Shown: positions 43,588-57,090, numbered from the stretch's first letter. The stretch is 64,000 nucleotides of DNA from Metallyticus violacea (GCA_030762175.1 CM060831.1:77054001-77118000), one strand, 5' to 3'. The notes: generated from the letters alone by a model not told the origin. Numbers and translations are program-made.

Positions 43588-46500
43588 CTAGAAAGACAAA
43601 ATTGAACATATAGGAAATATATGTGTGTGTATATGTATATATATATATATATAAACACTCTTTACAGTAATACATAAAAGCTGTAAAGGACCTCCCTCCG
43701 CATTTTAACCCTCATATTCAAGAGGTGGTCTGTAAACTGTAAAGGACATCGTGTAAATTTTGTGCATATTTTCGTTGTTACTGCTTTCTGTTACATATAT
43801 GAAATCCAGCAAAATATTGTTGTTGTAATTCTTTACAGATTATGATTATGAACTATAATCACAAGGTTTTGCGTGAATGCTAGAAATAAGAACAACACCG
43901 TAGAATTTCAATGTATTCCTTTGAATTATGAGCTCTATCTTCTTGAGCTCTGTCAATCAGGATTTAGAATCGGACACAGCACAGTGACAAGTTCTTGAAA
44001 TGACTCGAGGACGCGAGAGAAGCAATGGATAGATAAGACAGATCAGATCAAAATATTAATCGCTTTAGAGACCCTTTCATCAACAGATGTTAAAAGTTAA
44101 CCTGCTTTAACATTCAGATTAACAGACTTTCTGTTTTATCAATTAATGTTAACTTTAACGACGTGTTAAACTTTGTATTTAAGTTAGCATCACCTTTCCC
44201 TTGTGTTAAAAATGCAACTATTAACAGTTGAAAATGGCGGAGGTAAATTCATCTATATGTCGAAATTCTATACTTGAATATAAGTAGCTCCTAACAGAGA
44301 AAGGGCTGTAAGATGTAATTTTTATAAAAGCAGCTATCATAAGATTGTAGATGAAATAGGAAAGAGTACTTCTTTATGCTCATTAATTAAATTCAACACT
44401 GTTACATTGCTTTGAATACTAAATGTTCTTGGCTTGAATATATGCCGCTAACAAAATCGCATCAACAAACTGCCTACGGAGTAATAAACATCTCCAAAAC
44501 AGCCTTCTCGTTGCTCGAATACAGTCGCTACACTAGTAATTTTGACAAGTGACTTATGACAACGTTTCGTGATTCTACCATTGTTATTAGAACATATATT
44601 AACTAGTTTCGTGAAACAAGATCCAGGAGAATTAAAATTAATATGTAATAATTAATGACGCTTACGGGCGAGCTAAAAGGTTTAAACAGCAGGAAATTCG
44701 CCCCTAAACTGAAACATGTTTTCTGATCATGATTTGGCGTAACTGTGGAAGAAAATGTAGTAGATGAAGCTATTAGCAGTAATAACAAGGAAAAATCTTC
44801 TTCAGAAGACTCTAGTGACGACAAAAGCATTCACAACGAAATTCAGATGTGCTCGCAAACAGCAATGAAAACAGTGGAAATGTAAACCAAAGATGGTAGA
44901 GGACGAAGATAAGGATGAACACTAAAACTGTGCGGGCAGGCAAAAGAAGACACCCCTGTGTGAAAGTCAAGCCCAGCATATTTCCACACAGACTCCAAGA
45001 ACAATATAAGCATTTGTGTGCTTTATTACTTTGATATTAAACAATTTTTTTATCAGGTCCGACTTGGGAAATCGTGAGTTCAAATTAGGCAATGGTTTTT
45101 TAACTTGGACTATTTACCTAATTTTAATTTATCTATTTTTGAGATACAAGGAGACATTTAATTCACTAATTGGAATGTTTGCAATGAGCAGTATTTTATA
45201 GAAGGCATAAAACTGGTCCAATTTCAGTATCCTCCCCCCTAAACTTTAATCACTAACCTTAGCTTTCAACTGAATACTGATTTCCTACTTTACTTACGAG
45301 TGGGTTAAATAAGTACTCGCACGTTATGTGCATATATTATTTGTGTTAATTCAAGACGTGTAGTGCAGATATCATCATTTAAATACTTGTTGATATCATT
45401 CATTTTATTAGGACTGGTGCCAATTAAAGTAAAGCCTTGCCAGAATGAAAGTAGCTTTGGTTACAGGTTGTGCCAAAACAAAAATCAAACATCAATTACA
45501 GTATGCTTCACTGACACAACATTTTAGAAAGAGTTTGAAGAATAACGAGTCCAAAGGAGAGAGGAGTAATTATTGTTTCCAGGACAGGAGAGGTTTATAC
45601 TTCCTTTGTAGTTCAGTGCTAGATCGATGGCACAGAGATGAATTTTGAACTATATTATATTGAACTTTAAATATTATCACTTATTCAATGATGTATTATT
45701 GCTGTTTTGTTTTGTTATTATTATTGGTTCAAAACAGAACGTCTATATAATATTGAAAATAATTGCAAAATTAATATAATAAAACCACCTATAAATTTTT
45801 AACTGTTGACATTGTGTGATATTGTAGTGAGAAATTTAAATTCCTAGAATATTAAACTGATCATTGATGTTTCAACAAGCTTACGAGAAAAAAAAAAAAA
45901 TGAAGCACTCGAAATGCAAAAAAGCAAACGTAACAGCGTTCCAGGTTTGTTTGTTCGTTGAACCCCTCAAATCTGGTTGGTTCCAGTTCTTTTATTTTTT
46001 ATGGAAAATAAATCCTAATCTACTAATTTTGAAATAATATTTTCTTTGGAAGAAGGCTCAAGTAAACGTAAATTCTACGTATAAGTTAACTATTACAAGC
46101 TTAGTAGTGATATCAGTAAATTTATTTTTATAACTAAAAACTGATAAATTACAGCAAATCTGTTTAAATAATATGTTTATATAATTTGCATATAAAATAA
46201 ATACTGCTATTTTCACTTTATTTGAAATTATTTTACCTGTTTGCTGTGAACTTTTTAACGTTTATTTACGCTATAAATCGGAAATAAGTTGCCGCCGAAG
46301 CAGAAGATCCAGGCCTGGTCTACTCTTCTCACAGATTTCCCTCAATAACACATGAATTACTCAATAAGTTTTTCCACTTTTACAATCTACGTAATAACAA
46401 AATAGATGTTTATGCTATTTTAATTTTACATTACTTGTGAATACGTCGATCTTTAGTATTCTATTATTTGTTGCTATGTGACTACTGAAAACATCTGAAA

Positions 46501-47557
46501 TTGTTTACAAACAGGAAATTGTGTACTAAATTGTTTGTTGCTATTAAGGTAAAATCCATGTATTTCCCTAAAAGCATATTATAGTGGGAAATATTTATTT
46601 ACGTACCATAGAAATTTAAGTGATAAGCATTCCTTGAATAACAGGAGAGTGAATTAAAACAGTGTTAGCAGATGATGTGACTCGGTTAAAAGTTAGTACG
46701 CGCAAAAAGTGCATCTGCTTTTATCGCAGAAATGCAACGATGAAGGACGAAATTACGTCACGGTTTTACCAACAGTAAGAAATACACCAGAAACGGGAAT
46801 GTAAGGGATAGCGGTGAACAAGGGGAACTTTCATAAACCATATAAAAAGTTATCTGAAATAAAAGGTTACGTGCAGGCATTATTACTATTAAAAGTAATG
46901 CGTTTCCAAAGTAGCAAATAAATACAGCAGGAATAATGGGTAAACTGTACACAACAAATACCAACTCTTAAGACGATACGGTATTAACATACAAAAATTG
47001 CACACGGTCACGTTGAAATAGTGACGTCAGAAAAGAAACGGCATATGCATCCATGCTAACAATGCGACAATTGAAAAATGCAATTATAATAAAAGTATAC
47101 ACAAACATACTAACGTAAACCTAACCTCGGGTAAATCCTAGAAATGGGAGGCCTCGGTGGTTTACTGTGACTCGCATTGGCCTAACGGCCTCCGCTCGTC
47201 TCCGCTTGGGAAAATAATACATGCATAAATGTTGGTGCATGTAAAATTAGTAAACGATTGGGTTGGCAACTCTGAAAACAAACGTGGAATTGCTCAAGCA
47301 GATGCACAAATGTTGATGAAAATCGAAGCGGTGGCATAGATTTGCCTAAGGGGGGGGGGCAGGGGAACAGTACTATATGGTAAAAGTATGTAGATGTTGG
47401 CAATTCTGAAAAATAAACGACGAACTACTTAAGATAGTTTGCACAGGACCCCCCGGGGGGGGGGGGGGGGCGAAAGACATAATATGTTAAAATTTGCTAC
47501 TTTCATAACGCCACATCTAAGTTTACAACTGGGTAATTGCAGCCACGAATTCCGCAC

Positions 47558-47611
<54 letters not shown>

Positions 47612-48629
47612 CTCCTGTATATACGGAAGTTTATATATCAGTTTTAAAACATGTATCATAAACTTAGACAATTTTTAATATTTATACATAAATTATTAAT
47701 TATTATGAATTAAATTTATTGCAGTAATTCCGAAAAGTGCTTTGTTTTAAAGAAATAGTTCGCTATTTCTCGCTAGGAGGAGCTTGAAAGAAACGTTGGT
47801 AATATTTGGATAATGGTACCAATATTGCAGAAGTGGTAATTAGTGAATTTTAAACTTATTTTGGCGTAGTAAAACTACATATTAAACTTTGGTTTATTAT
47901 TAAATTCTATTTACATATTAAATTATTGGTTATTTAAATACGTAATTTTATGGCGCTGAAAGAAGCATTTGAATGTGTGTAATGATGGGATCAGCTGTTA
48001 TTTTCTTTTAGGCTCGCATGGCTGCAGAGTTGTTAACACGACTTCTTATGCAAAACAATCTTATAGTTCAATAGTTACATAATACTATGCAGGAACGTTA
48101 ATCTTGACTGTAATGTTCAATTACGATTACAAACCTGCACTGAAGTTTGATGGAGAAAGAGAGATTATAAAACATTACATTTAAACACACACAAAAATAT
48201 TTTAGCGGAATGATGGATTTTGAAATGCGTGTAGGAAAGGAATGAACATAATACGGAATTAAGACGATGTTAAACCGAAACGTAAACAGTTACATACGGC
48301 AAAGTAAAAAAGAAGTGTACAAAAATAGTGACTATTATGTAAACAGTTTACAGATTCATAAGCGAGAGACTAATGCTTTTGGCATAGGTCTCTGTTTCCG
48401 CGATTAGCAACACATCTTTCTTCTTTTTGGGCTGAACAAATCCTGTGACCCAAAGCTGGTTTCCAGGAGTAGAGTGTCACTGCCATGCCATCAGGATTAG
48501 TAGTAAGGTTACACCTTAACATTAATTTATTTTCTGAGAGAAAGGCTACATTGCAACCATTTTAGCAATGGAACACAAGATTTCGGATGCCAATACACAA
48601 AGAAAGCAAGGATTTAAAATGAAAGACAG
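43588..48629. other. Mostly featureless; upstream of FAM107
   Basis: Should contain the FAM107 promoter and any 5' exon, but none can be recognised. At about 43945-43985 the plus strand reads CQSGFRIGHSTVTS, an RT GFRxGxST box and probably a tiny LINE relic. Around 44780-44900 there is an acidic Ser-rich coding-like fragment without identity. A 67-codon frame at 45445-45648 is unassigned. A poly-G run lies at 47452-47471 and (AAT)n at 47563-47611. Confidence 0.5.
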
Positions 48630-48720
48630 AGAGAAAAACTTGATGTCTCGCCCTCGATTCGACCCATACATTTTCGACTTACCGTGCCAGTGCCTAACCA
48701 CTGAGCTACCTTGCTTTGTG
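48630..48720 (-). other. Decayed tRNA-like sequence (SINE head or tRNA relic)
   Basis: Minus strand: GCAAGGTAGCTCAGTGGTTA (perfect A box TAGCTCAGTGG) and, about 40 bp on, GGGTCGAATCGAGGG (near B box). There is no matching acceptor stem, so it is not a functional tRNA gene. No family 1-3 body follows. Confidence 0.5.
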
Positions 48721-49204
48721 CTTCTCTGTCCTAGAGATTCCGAAGGTTATCGCCTCACGAAAGAAGAGGCGATTCTAAAGACTCAGTACTTTTGAAGACG
48801 GCTTCTGTTAACCTCACTGCGTATGTTGTTTTCACACGTGTATTAGCAAAAACAAGTCATGGGAGTTTTCCTTATCCTTCCTGACATGGAACACTTAAGT
48901 GAGTAATGGGGAAAAATACAATTTTTTCTGAATGATAGCTTGTGAATGTAATAATAAAGTTTGAAATTACACAACACACTTCATCTGGGGATCATTAAGT
49001 AAATAGCGTGCTGTCATCACTTAATCCGCCCTGCTTTTCATCTTTGTTGTGATGTCCACCTTTCTGGTTGCTTTTCATAAAGTGTCTACCGATAATTGGT
49101 TAAAACATGTAGCGGTGTTTATTCTTCATTGGTCGGAATAGGTCGTGCCATCTTCCTGATCTGAGCTCGCTTCGTCAATACTGAACAGTTGATCTAATCT
49201 TGGG

Positions 49205-49422
49205 GGTTGGTCCTGGTGAGTAGTGGTAATCATACTTGCCTCCTATGCCCAAGATCGCGGGTTCGATCCCGACCAGGACTAATGTATTTTTTCGGGCGTA
49301 AAAATCGTAGGTATTAAAGCCATGGGTCCCGTGTCGCACATTTACGGCACGATAAAGAACCTCAAGCCTGAAAGAAGAAACCTTTGAGCAAAATTTGGAA
49401 AAAGAAGAAAAAAAAAAAGTAA
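49205..49422 (+). mobile_element. SINE family 1 copy g, internally deleted
   Basis: Head GGTTGGTCCTGGTGAGTAGT with a degraded A box and a B box GGTTCGATCCC, then TTTTTTCGGGCGTAAAAATC. A ~30-bp deletion removes the TATGGCTTCC segment, and the element ends early at GAGCAAAATTTGG followed by an A-rich tail. The domain after that point is absent. Confidence 0.85.
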
Positions 49423-51134
49423 ACTCTTTGGCTAGGAGGCCGACGACCTGCCGTCCCGAGCTTTAACTCGTTGACTCCCTGGCGTCCCTATTTCCAACTT
49501 TCTTTTAGCAATGGTTAGCTCCTGTTCCAGTGTCGTTAAATTAATAATTATCGATTTCTTTGTCAAACTGGATAATTTAGACAATTCCTTTATTCCTTAA
49601 AGTTGTTTTTCATTTAGTTTTCTGGGATACATATGTTTTTTACTCTTAATGCTAATTTTATTTAATGTGTTGAATTTTAAGTTTTTAAGGGAAATATTTT
49701 ATTGTGCATTCTGATTATCACTTCAGTGTGCATTGCCTCGGTGTTATGCTTGAATTCATTGGAAGATTGCATTTATTTAATTTTTAACGTCTTAAAGCAT
49801 GGTTAAGCAAATTCAAGAACAGCTATATTACAAATTTTGTTTTCTTCTCGCATGACACCGCGGTAGACATACCTTCCACGACCAAATTATATCAGTGTGT
49901 TTCCTATAAGTTAAACTGTAGGGCATTAACTACGAACGGTGCCGATTAACGTCGCAATAATTCATTTTAACGTTACCCTATTCTAAGGTTGTATTATAAA
50001 ACTTTCTGTATAAATATTTCCATTTTGAAATACACATCTTAAATCGATATTATTTAAAAACCATTACTGCATGAAATACTTTTTATTAATTCTTTAAATC
50101 AACGGATACAAAAAGAGAAGAGTTGGCCGAAGATGTGACAGTACTCCTGATGGCATATTCCTTGAAGACCTCAAGCAAAAACTATTTTAGCACCCATAAA
50201 TGTAGACTTTAATACTGCCCGGAAGAAAACAGGGGTCGATGACTTCAAACAACACCGCAAAATGCCTTAACACACGGCTGTCAAGACTGAATATCTTAAT
50301 GCATTCAAGATTATATTTAAGTACTACAAAATTAATTAACTAAGGCGCTTAAACTAGAAACCATATATTATAATCACCGCTATACATTTTCATAGCACTC
50401 CAGTGTTAGAAATCTTGATTTAACCTATTTAAGCGGATACAAATTACATGTTTTTTAATTATTTATTTATTTATCCTTTGAGAATTTCAAAATCAGGACA
50501 TTTGAACTATTTTGATATTACATAAGAAATAATGCTGGATATCCTAAAGAATATAACCGCTGATCCCATCCCAGCAGGAGTAAATTACATTTTTAAACAG
50601 AAATTTAGTATAATAAATGTATTATAATAAAAAAATTAATCTACTAAATAGCGTCGCTGCGATATTGGTAAAGTTTCAAAGATTTAGGTAATGTACCTTC
50701 ATTCGATACAAGGAATGTTAATTAATATTTGATTTATAAATATTAAGTGCAGGGTAAAAATATGTGTGATTTAATTTTGTTTGAGGTTTGCTCATCTCGG
50801 CCTTGGTTTGGTTCCGCAAGCATCCTACTTATATAATAAAATGCCACTTTTAATACTTGAGTCATAAATACGTTTTTTTCCCTCCACATTTTCATTTAAA
50901 GTAGGGATAATACTTTTGAAGTTTAAAGTCTATTTTCCATTTTACAGAGGAACTTTTCTCTTATTGCCTTTAGTCATTCCTGAAGCCGCCATTTTTATTC
51001 TCCAGAAATATGACTAATACTTTCATTTCCACTTACTTCCTCCCTTTTCCCCCAAACAATATTAATTCTGATTAGGCTAGTATTTTAACGTACAATCGAA
51101 TCCGTAAGAAATGCTTGTCAATATATTTCTAAGT
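49423..51134. other. No recognisable feature
   Basis: AT-rich; short ATTT repeats near 50460. Nothing coding or structured was identified. Confidence 0.5.
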
Positions 51135-51660
51135 TACAATGCTGGCCATTAAAATTGCAACGCCCATAAGAGAGGCGCTAAACGTTCCCACGCTTTCTCA
51201 CAAGGAACGAGTATGAATCGTCTAAAATGCCAGGAGGAGTCTAATCAAGGGAGAATTGTGGCATTACGATATTCATGTTGGATGAAATGCGTTCAAGATG
51301 TGAAGGAGTCCAACAGCTTCGTCAACAACCACATGGGAAGACAATTTCCGCATGGCTATTATGAACACGCAGTGTGTAATGCTGTTCCTACACATAAATG
51401 AACACATGAGATACGGGATGTTAATGATGATTCCGGCGCGTCTCAAAAGTTAAACAAAAGCTTCATTATGATCTCTATGCTGAATAGAAATGATTTGAGA
51501 CTATGCACAGAACAAACACTATGACAGGTGCAGAGAAGTTTAGCTACCAGGTTCCAAATAAAGTAGGTACAATGTTGACAAGGTGGAAAATAATGAATCG
51601 AGTAAAATAGGTCTAGTATTATCTGGTTGGAGCTGCCTTCATGGGTAGTAGCATCTCAGG
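51135..51660. mobile_element. Possible Tc1/mariner-type remnant (terminal sequence)
   Basis: CTGGCCATTAAAATTGCAAC at 51143-51162 resembles the TGGCCATTAAAATTGCTACA ends seen in Tc1/mariner-type insect elements. The following ~450 bp has mixed composition without an ORF of note. The matching opposite end was not found, so the call is tentative. Confidence 0.35.
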
Positions 51661-51668
51661 CTGATAGG

Positions 51669-51868
51669 GTCGGGCGTAAAAATTCTAAATATGGCTTCCT
51701 TGGGAAGGGAAGTCAAGTCGTGGATCCCGTGTCGCACATTTACGGCACAATAAAGAAGCTCAAGCCTGGAAGAAGAGACCTCTGAGCAAAATTTGTCGTT
51801 CGTTTCATACCCTGAATTGAATGGGACGCTGATGACCTGAGATGTTAAAGAGCGTCCGCAAATAAAAT
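51669..51868 (+). mobile_element. SINE family 1 copy h, 5'-truncated
   Basis: Starts at TCGGGCGTAAAAATTC, lacking the tRNA-like head, and runs through GACGCTGATGACCTGAGATG to a short AAATAAAA tail. A 9-bp imperfect TSD (GCTGATRGG) is at 51660-51668 and 51869-51877. Confidence 0.85.
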
Positions 51869-53713
51869 GCTGATGGGCTTCCACTTAGACATAACTGAAA
51901 ATTGTCTGGTGAGTGCCAAAGGTCGTTTCAACACCGACCCAATAATTCGACGTCTAACCATGTTACCAGGCTGTTTAACAACCCTCCAACGTTGCGCCAG
52001 TGTTTTGGATGATCTTTTACGGCCAGGTAGAACGAATTTTATGAGACACAATCTTCGTGGGCATTCCCCTTTCATTTTCCACAGAATTAATGACACCCAG
52101 AGCTTTCTTTCTCTTCCTACTGTTACTGCTAGGACAATTGTGGACAATATTTCGACATTTGAAATAAAATAAATGCTTCTATTAAGAATCATGATGACAC
52201 AACACAAATTTAAAAAATTGAGATTGCTATGTCTAGGTAAACCACGTTTAATGAATAAGTAGCAAGATTTTATGTTTTAAGAAACTTTTTACACACTGTA
52301 TATCATACACACGTTCTAAAATAAGCAACTGTATATAAAACTTGTAAAGGATATTAAATTTCACTTGTATTGCATATTACGGTTTAAGAGATTATTGCAA
52401 CAGCTGTACTGTTCAGTTAATGCTTTAAATGATACAACATTATTTTTGTGTGCTGCATGCAGGCAAAACTTTCATTGGCGGAAAAAATAAATAAATAAAT
52501 CTGTCTATGTTTGTTTGGAAGTTTATGTTCAATATACTTTTAATTTTTTGCTATTTCTAAATAGTTTCGACTTATCTATGCTGTAAAGTTGGTAGACAAA
52601 CATTCGTACAAACCAAGAATAAGCGAGTAAATCTTGACATTAACGAATGAACGAGCAACACAAAATTAGTAAAAACACTCTTGGTTTTGTGACTGCAAAT
52701 AAGCATCTCAACTTCTTTCAATAATGAAACCAAGTAGTCCTTTCACACTAAACTTACGATCCCCAGCTTTTATTTCATGCTGAACATGCGCGAAATGGAA
52801 ACGACATCGTGTTTTATGAACAGTGAAAAGAATGATCAACCTTTACGTTCAATTTAAATAAGACAAGGCTTCTTTCTTCCTTCTTTCCTCCCTCTGTATC
52901 CTTCAGGCGACATTACAGATTTGTTGACCTCACAAGCAGGTGAAGATCTGTCCCCATTTTGAAAAACATTGTAAAGCTATTCAGCAAATAACACAGGGAA
53001 TGCATAACGATTACACCAGCATTTACACATTCCTTTGTTTTGAAACCCTGCTTTTAACTCCGTAAGTTAATGAAGGTCAAGTTATTTATTAGAACGATAT
53101 GTGGTTATGACTGCAGAGTGTGAATCTTGATGGAGCTTCGGAAACACTTTCTGCAAAACTGTGTTAAATACAGTGAGCTATGGAAGTCTGTGCATTATAC
53201 AGAACTGTCGCGTTATCCATTAGTCCCTTTAGACAAACTACATAATATAATAAACTGTTCAGTGCAGCACTGTCATTGCATCTTTACCGTGAAATCACAT
53301 CATTGATTACGTCGAAAGTGCTAGTGTTACTAAACTATGCTTTATATAGATCAATAACTGTGAAAGCGCCACACTTTATGACTGTTTACCGTAATATTAG
53401 TAGTTTGAGCGCAATTTACTGATTACTTTTTGTTTACGGGCGTCTACTTGGCTTATGTTTCTATAAGAAATTGCCATTTATCAAAGCTTAAAATGCTTTT
53501 ATCCACAATCATTTAATAATTCACCATCGTAATGCATATGGCGTTCATTACAACGCTAACATCTTATTATCGCACTGACTTGAAATGCTTGTCATGCAAA
53601 AAGGTTCCTATAAACAGTTCAGGCGAAAAGAAACACATATGCACTTTATTTATACCATATCCTTACAATTAAATTATTGAATGGCAGATTATAGTTGCAG
53701 CGTATAAAATTCA
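51869..53713. other. No supported gene
   Basis: Overlapping open frames at 51867-52172 (plus) and 51845-52207 (minus) sit in a slightly GC-richer patch and may mark an old transposon, but neither shows a known motif. The remainder is AT-rich. Confidence 0.45.
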
Positions 53714-53908
53714 CTAACAATTTATCAAATTCTTTTTATTGATCTTTACATTCTCTCCCTGATTGAGGATATTCGAAAGCATTTTATTTTGTTCAGTCCC
53801 GTCAGGGCGTAGGTGAAAATATTTGTGGATAATCTCTAACATATCCAAACCATTAGCATCTGTCAAAGTTTCAATATATGAAGGCGTGCTTTCTTCAAAA
53901 TTACTCAT
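53714..53908 (-). CDS. Possible small protein or exon, unknown
   Basis: A 64-codon frame from an ATG in good context (CAAAATGAG). It reads MSNFEESTPSYIETLTDANG, then LDMLEIIHKYFHLRPDGTEQ and NKMLSNILNQGENVKINKKN. Amino-acid mix and periodicity look protein-like compared with the local random frames, but I recognise no family. There are no neighbours to give context. It may be a first exon, a transposon fragment or chance. Confidence 0.3.
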   Translation of the reverse strand: MSNFEESTPSYIETLTDANGLDMLEIIHKYFHLRPDGTEQNKMLSNILNQGENVKINKKNLINC

Positions 53909-55974
53909 TTTGGAAACAGAATGATTTTCCTTTCTTCCAACTAGTCATATATCTTTTGTTCTTTGTTGTTATCATAAATTAATATCGTTAAGTTGTATGC
54001 TCTATAGTAGAATATACTGAACTACACAATATATTATTATAATTATTATTTAAGTAAGTACCTTCTACTTCACCAGGGACTATTACGATTACAATACAGT
54101 TAATGACATTAACAATTGAGCATAGCACTTGCTGAATGCTGCGTTCTTCAAATAAATAATCTCCCTGCAATATTCTAAATAATCGTTGTGACCGGCAGAG
54201 AGAGTAGCAACAACTGTGAAGGATGAAGAAATATGAGAGTTCGGCGTAAGGGTATAGACAGGAGGGAATTATTTGATCGCGTGTTTAAATGATGAGGGGA
54301 ATATAAGCAGTGAGTATTAGTAATTTAGAAATAGTAGGTCGTAGTCATTATTAAATGATCCCGGATAAAATATTAATTACTAATTAAAACACGCCACAGT
54401 AAAAAACATTAGTTTCAGTTTTTAAGTTGCATTAAAAAAAGTATTCCAAAGGAAATGCGTTTCAACTATTTTTAAATAATACTCTTTTGTTAAATATTAC
54501 TTTTTGAAGTGGAAAATGTCACTTTGCCGATCAAATTTTTGCAACAGATATCTTACCTCCCTTTTCCGCACAATTTGGGGTACAGATAAGCGTATACGAT
54601 GGGACGTGAGATATGTACCGCAGTTCTCCACATTCCCAACTGTAGGCAACAGCAGTTTTGAATGTCAATGGGGAAAGATGCCATGCAATCACGTCACACC
54701 TGTGGCTACAAAGGTGCGGCACCTTAAACATGCGTGACCGTGCAGGTATTGCGTACGGTTGCGACAACGGTTCTGTCTCATTTCCGCCTCCACAGTGCAT
54801 GCAATAAGTAAAACGATGAACGTCACTTACAAAATCGCAAGATTTCTGCAAGACATTTTCACATTGTTCTAAGAACTGTAACTACTTCTAAAGAAAATAA
54901 AGCCATATAGTTTAAGTGCAATATGTAAATACTGCAACTAAACGAATAACGAGATACATTAATAAAAATGTTAGTGGTAAGCGAAATGATATACCGTGAT
55001 ATACTTTTTCAAAATAAATTGTAAGCAATTGAATAAACTTATATGATATTTCGAATTTAATGCATAGACGAGTCCTTGTTAAGTGTCTTTTTTTAGATTA
55101 TAAATTTTAACATAAAAATTGTCATTAGCAAAATAGTATACAAGATAAATAAAATAGGATTTTTTACGTTATTCTTGCTACACTTTCCAAAATAGAGCTT
55201 CCACCATGTTGAGAAATAATTCTGTATATGTACCCAAAACATTTTTAATCAAATAAAACCACCTCATAACTTTGAGAGTCTGTTACTTCATTAAAAATAC
55301 CAAAATGTCGAGAGAAGGTATTTATAAATGCCAAATGTTAAGATCCCTTCCTACGCTTTATTCTAGAGTTGTGCTCACTCTTTTCGCATTTTTTCACTTT
55401 CTTCCTCTTCTTCTCCTTTAATTCTTTTACACATCTAACCCCATTCTTAAAACCTATAACAACCCATATCGATCATCATACGTGTTCGGGATCTGCTGTT
55501 CCACACAGAATAAGGGAAAACCTTGGAATGATTGCAAATTAGCTATCCCAACTGGAACCCAAATCAAGCACAACTCAGTATTTGTCACTTTTGTGTGTGT
55601 TACTTCTACTTTTGCCCTTTTCTCTTTTTGTTTGTATTTTTTTTCTCAAGAATATGATTAAAAATATATTGTTCCATGATAATGTTCAGCAGAGGAAGGT
55701 AACAGCTTTTAATACATTATGTTCCTAAGCTTAACTGCAATAATTTCAGATTTTAGAGACAAGTAATTTGAGATAGAAAAAATAACCGAGAGATAAAGGT
55801 GCTGAAAATGATAAGTAGTGTTAAAGCTAAATGTGATAACATTTTGACTTAGAATGTCTTCGCGTACGAGGAAATACCGATTTTCAATGCTTAATCATCA
55901 GTTTGTTTCAAAATTTAGTGCTATTACAATTTCTGATCCCGTGACAGTGCGGCACTGATTTATCGTGTTATGCA
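53909..55974. other. No supported gene
   Basis: Overlapping frames at 54504-54851 lie in a GC-richer patch without known motifs. Otherwise AT-rich and featureless. Confidence 0.45.
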
Positions 55975-56045
55975 GCGGTGTGGTCTAATGGATAAGGCAA
56001 CAGACTGTGGTTTCTTGGATCGTAGTTTTGGTCCTGAGGAGTACG
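55975..56045 (+). other. Decayed tRNA-Arg-like sequence
   Basis: GTGTGGTCTAATGGATAAGG (A box TGGTCTAATGG) followed by ACAGACTGTGG and GATCGTAGTTTTGGTCC recalls insect tRNA-Arg (GTGGCCTAATGGATAAGG...). The B box (TAGTTTTGGTCC) is destroyed and the acceptor stem does not pair, so it is a relic or SINE head. Confidence 0.5.
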
Positions 56046-56357
56046 TCATTAATTACGAAGTATAATCACACAAAAGTAGTCAAAGAACTCGATTACAATG
56101 ATCCGCCTCTACTTGACGCCAGTATTATTTAGAACGGAAACTTTGTTAGTCAAAGGCCTACCAATACTTTAGAAACATAATGCCATAAATTTTTAACAGG
56201 TAGATCATACATTCCATATCTCAAATAGTTTGTATCTGAAATTATCGAGTTGTAGTTAATTAACACTTACGTACTATAGAAGTGCTTTCCTTACAATAAT
56301 TCTGGTTTCCAAAGTAGAACGCTGTAAAACAAACGCAGCATTGAACAAACTCCGATG
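56046..56357. other. No recognisable feature
   Basis: Unstructured AT-rich sequence leading into the minisatellite. Confidence 0.5.
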
Positions 56358-57090
56358 CTTAGTGTTTGACATGGGTTTTCTGCAATAAAGAGGCAGTACT
56401 AACTGTATGTACTGTTTGACATGGGTTTTCTGCTATAACGAGGCAGTATAAATTGTATGTACTGTTTGACATGGGTTTTCTGCTATAACGAGGCAGTACA
56501 AACTGTATGTACTGTTTGACATGGCTTTTCTGCTATAACGAGGCAAGTATAAACTGTATGTTCTGTTTGACATGGGCTTTCTGCAATAACAAGGCAGTAT
56601 AAACTATGTACTGTTTGACATGGGTTTTCTGCTATAACGAGGCAAGTATAAACTGTATGTACTGTTTGACATGGGTTTTCTGCTATAGCGAGGCAGTATA
56701 AACTTATGTACTGTTTGACATGGGTTTTCTGCTATAACGAGGCAGTATAAATTGTATGTACTGTTTGACATGGGTTTTCTGCTATAACGAGGCAGTACAA
56801 ACTGTATGTACTGTTTGACATGGTTTTTCTGCAATAACAAGGCAGTATAAATTGTATGTTCTGTTTGACATGGGTTTTTTGCAATAACGAGGCAGTATAA
56901 ACTGTATGTTCTGTTTGACATGGGTTTTCTGCAATAACAAGGCAGTATAAATTGTATGTTCTGTTTGACATGGGTTTTCTGCTATAACGAGGCAGTACAA
57001 ACTGTATGTACTGTGACATGGGTTTTCTACTATAACGAGGCAGCACAAACTCTATGTACTGTTTGACATGGGTTTTCTGCTATAACGAGC
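56358..57090 (+). repeat. 50-bp minisatellite, 15 copies
   Basis: Unit: ACTGTTTGACATGGGTTTTC, TGCTATAACGAGGCAGTATA, AACTGTATGT. GACATGG recurs at 56368, 56418, 56468, 56518, 56569, 56617, 56668, 56717, 56767, 56817, 56867, 56917, 56967, 57015 and 57064. Copies differ by a few bases (CTATAACG/CAATAACA, TGTAC/TGTTC) and occasional 1-bp indels. Some variants alternate in blocks, suggesting higher-order duplication. All three minus-strand frames are open for long stretches because 50 is not a multiple of three and the unit has no stop on that strand. Confidence 0.97.

Noticed and set aside
47429..47678. Opposed frames with poly-Ile and poly-Gly/Pro
   Set aside because: They translate the poly-G run and (AAT)n.
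56604..57048. Overlapping ~100-residue repetitive proteins on the minus strand
   Set aside because: Open in all frames because the repeat unit lacks stops on that strand; no evidence of expression.
56358..57090. CRISPR-like array (regular 50-bp spacing)
   Set aside because: There are no unique spacers: the whole unit repeats, and the context is eukaryotic. It is a minisatellite.
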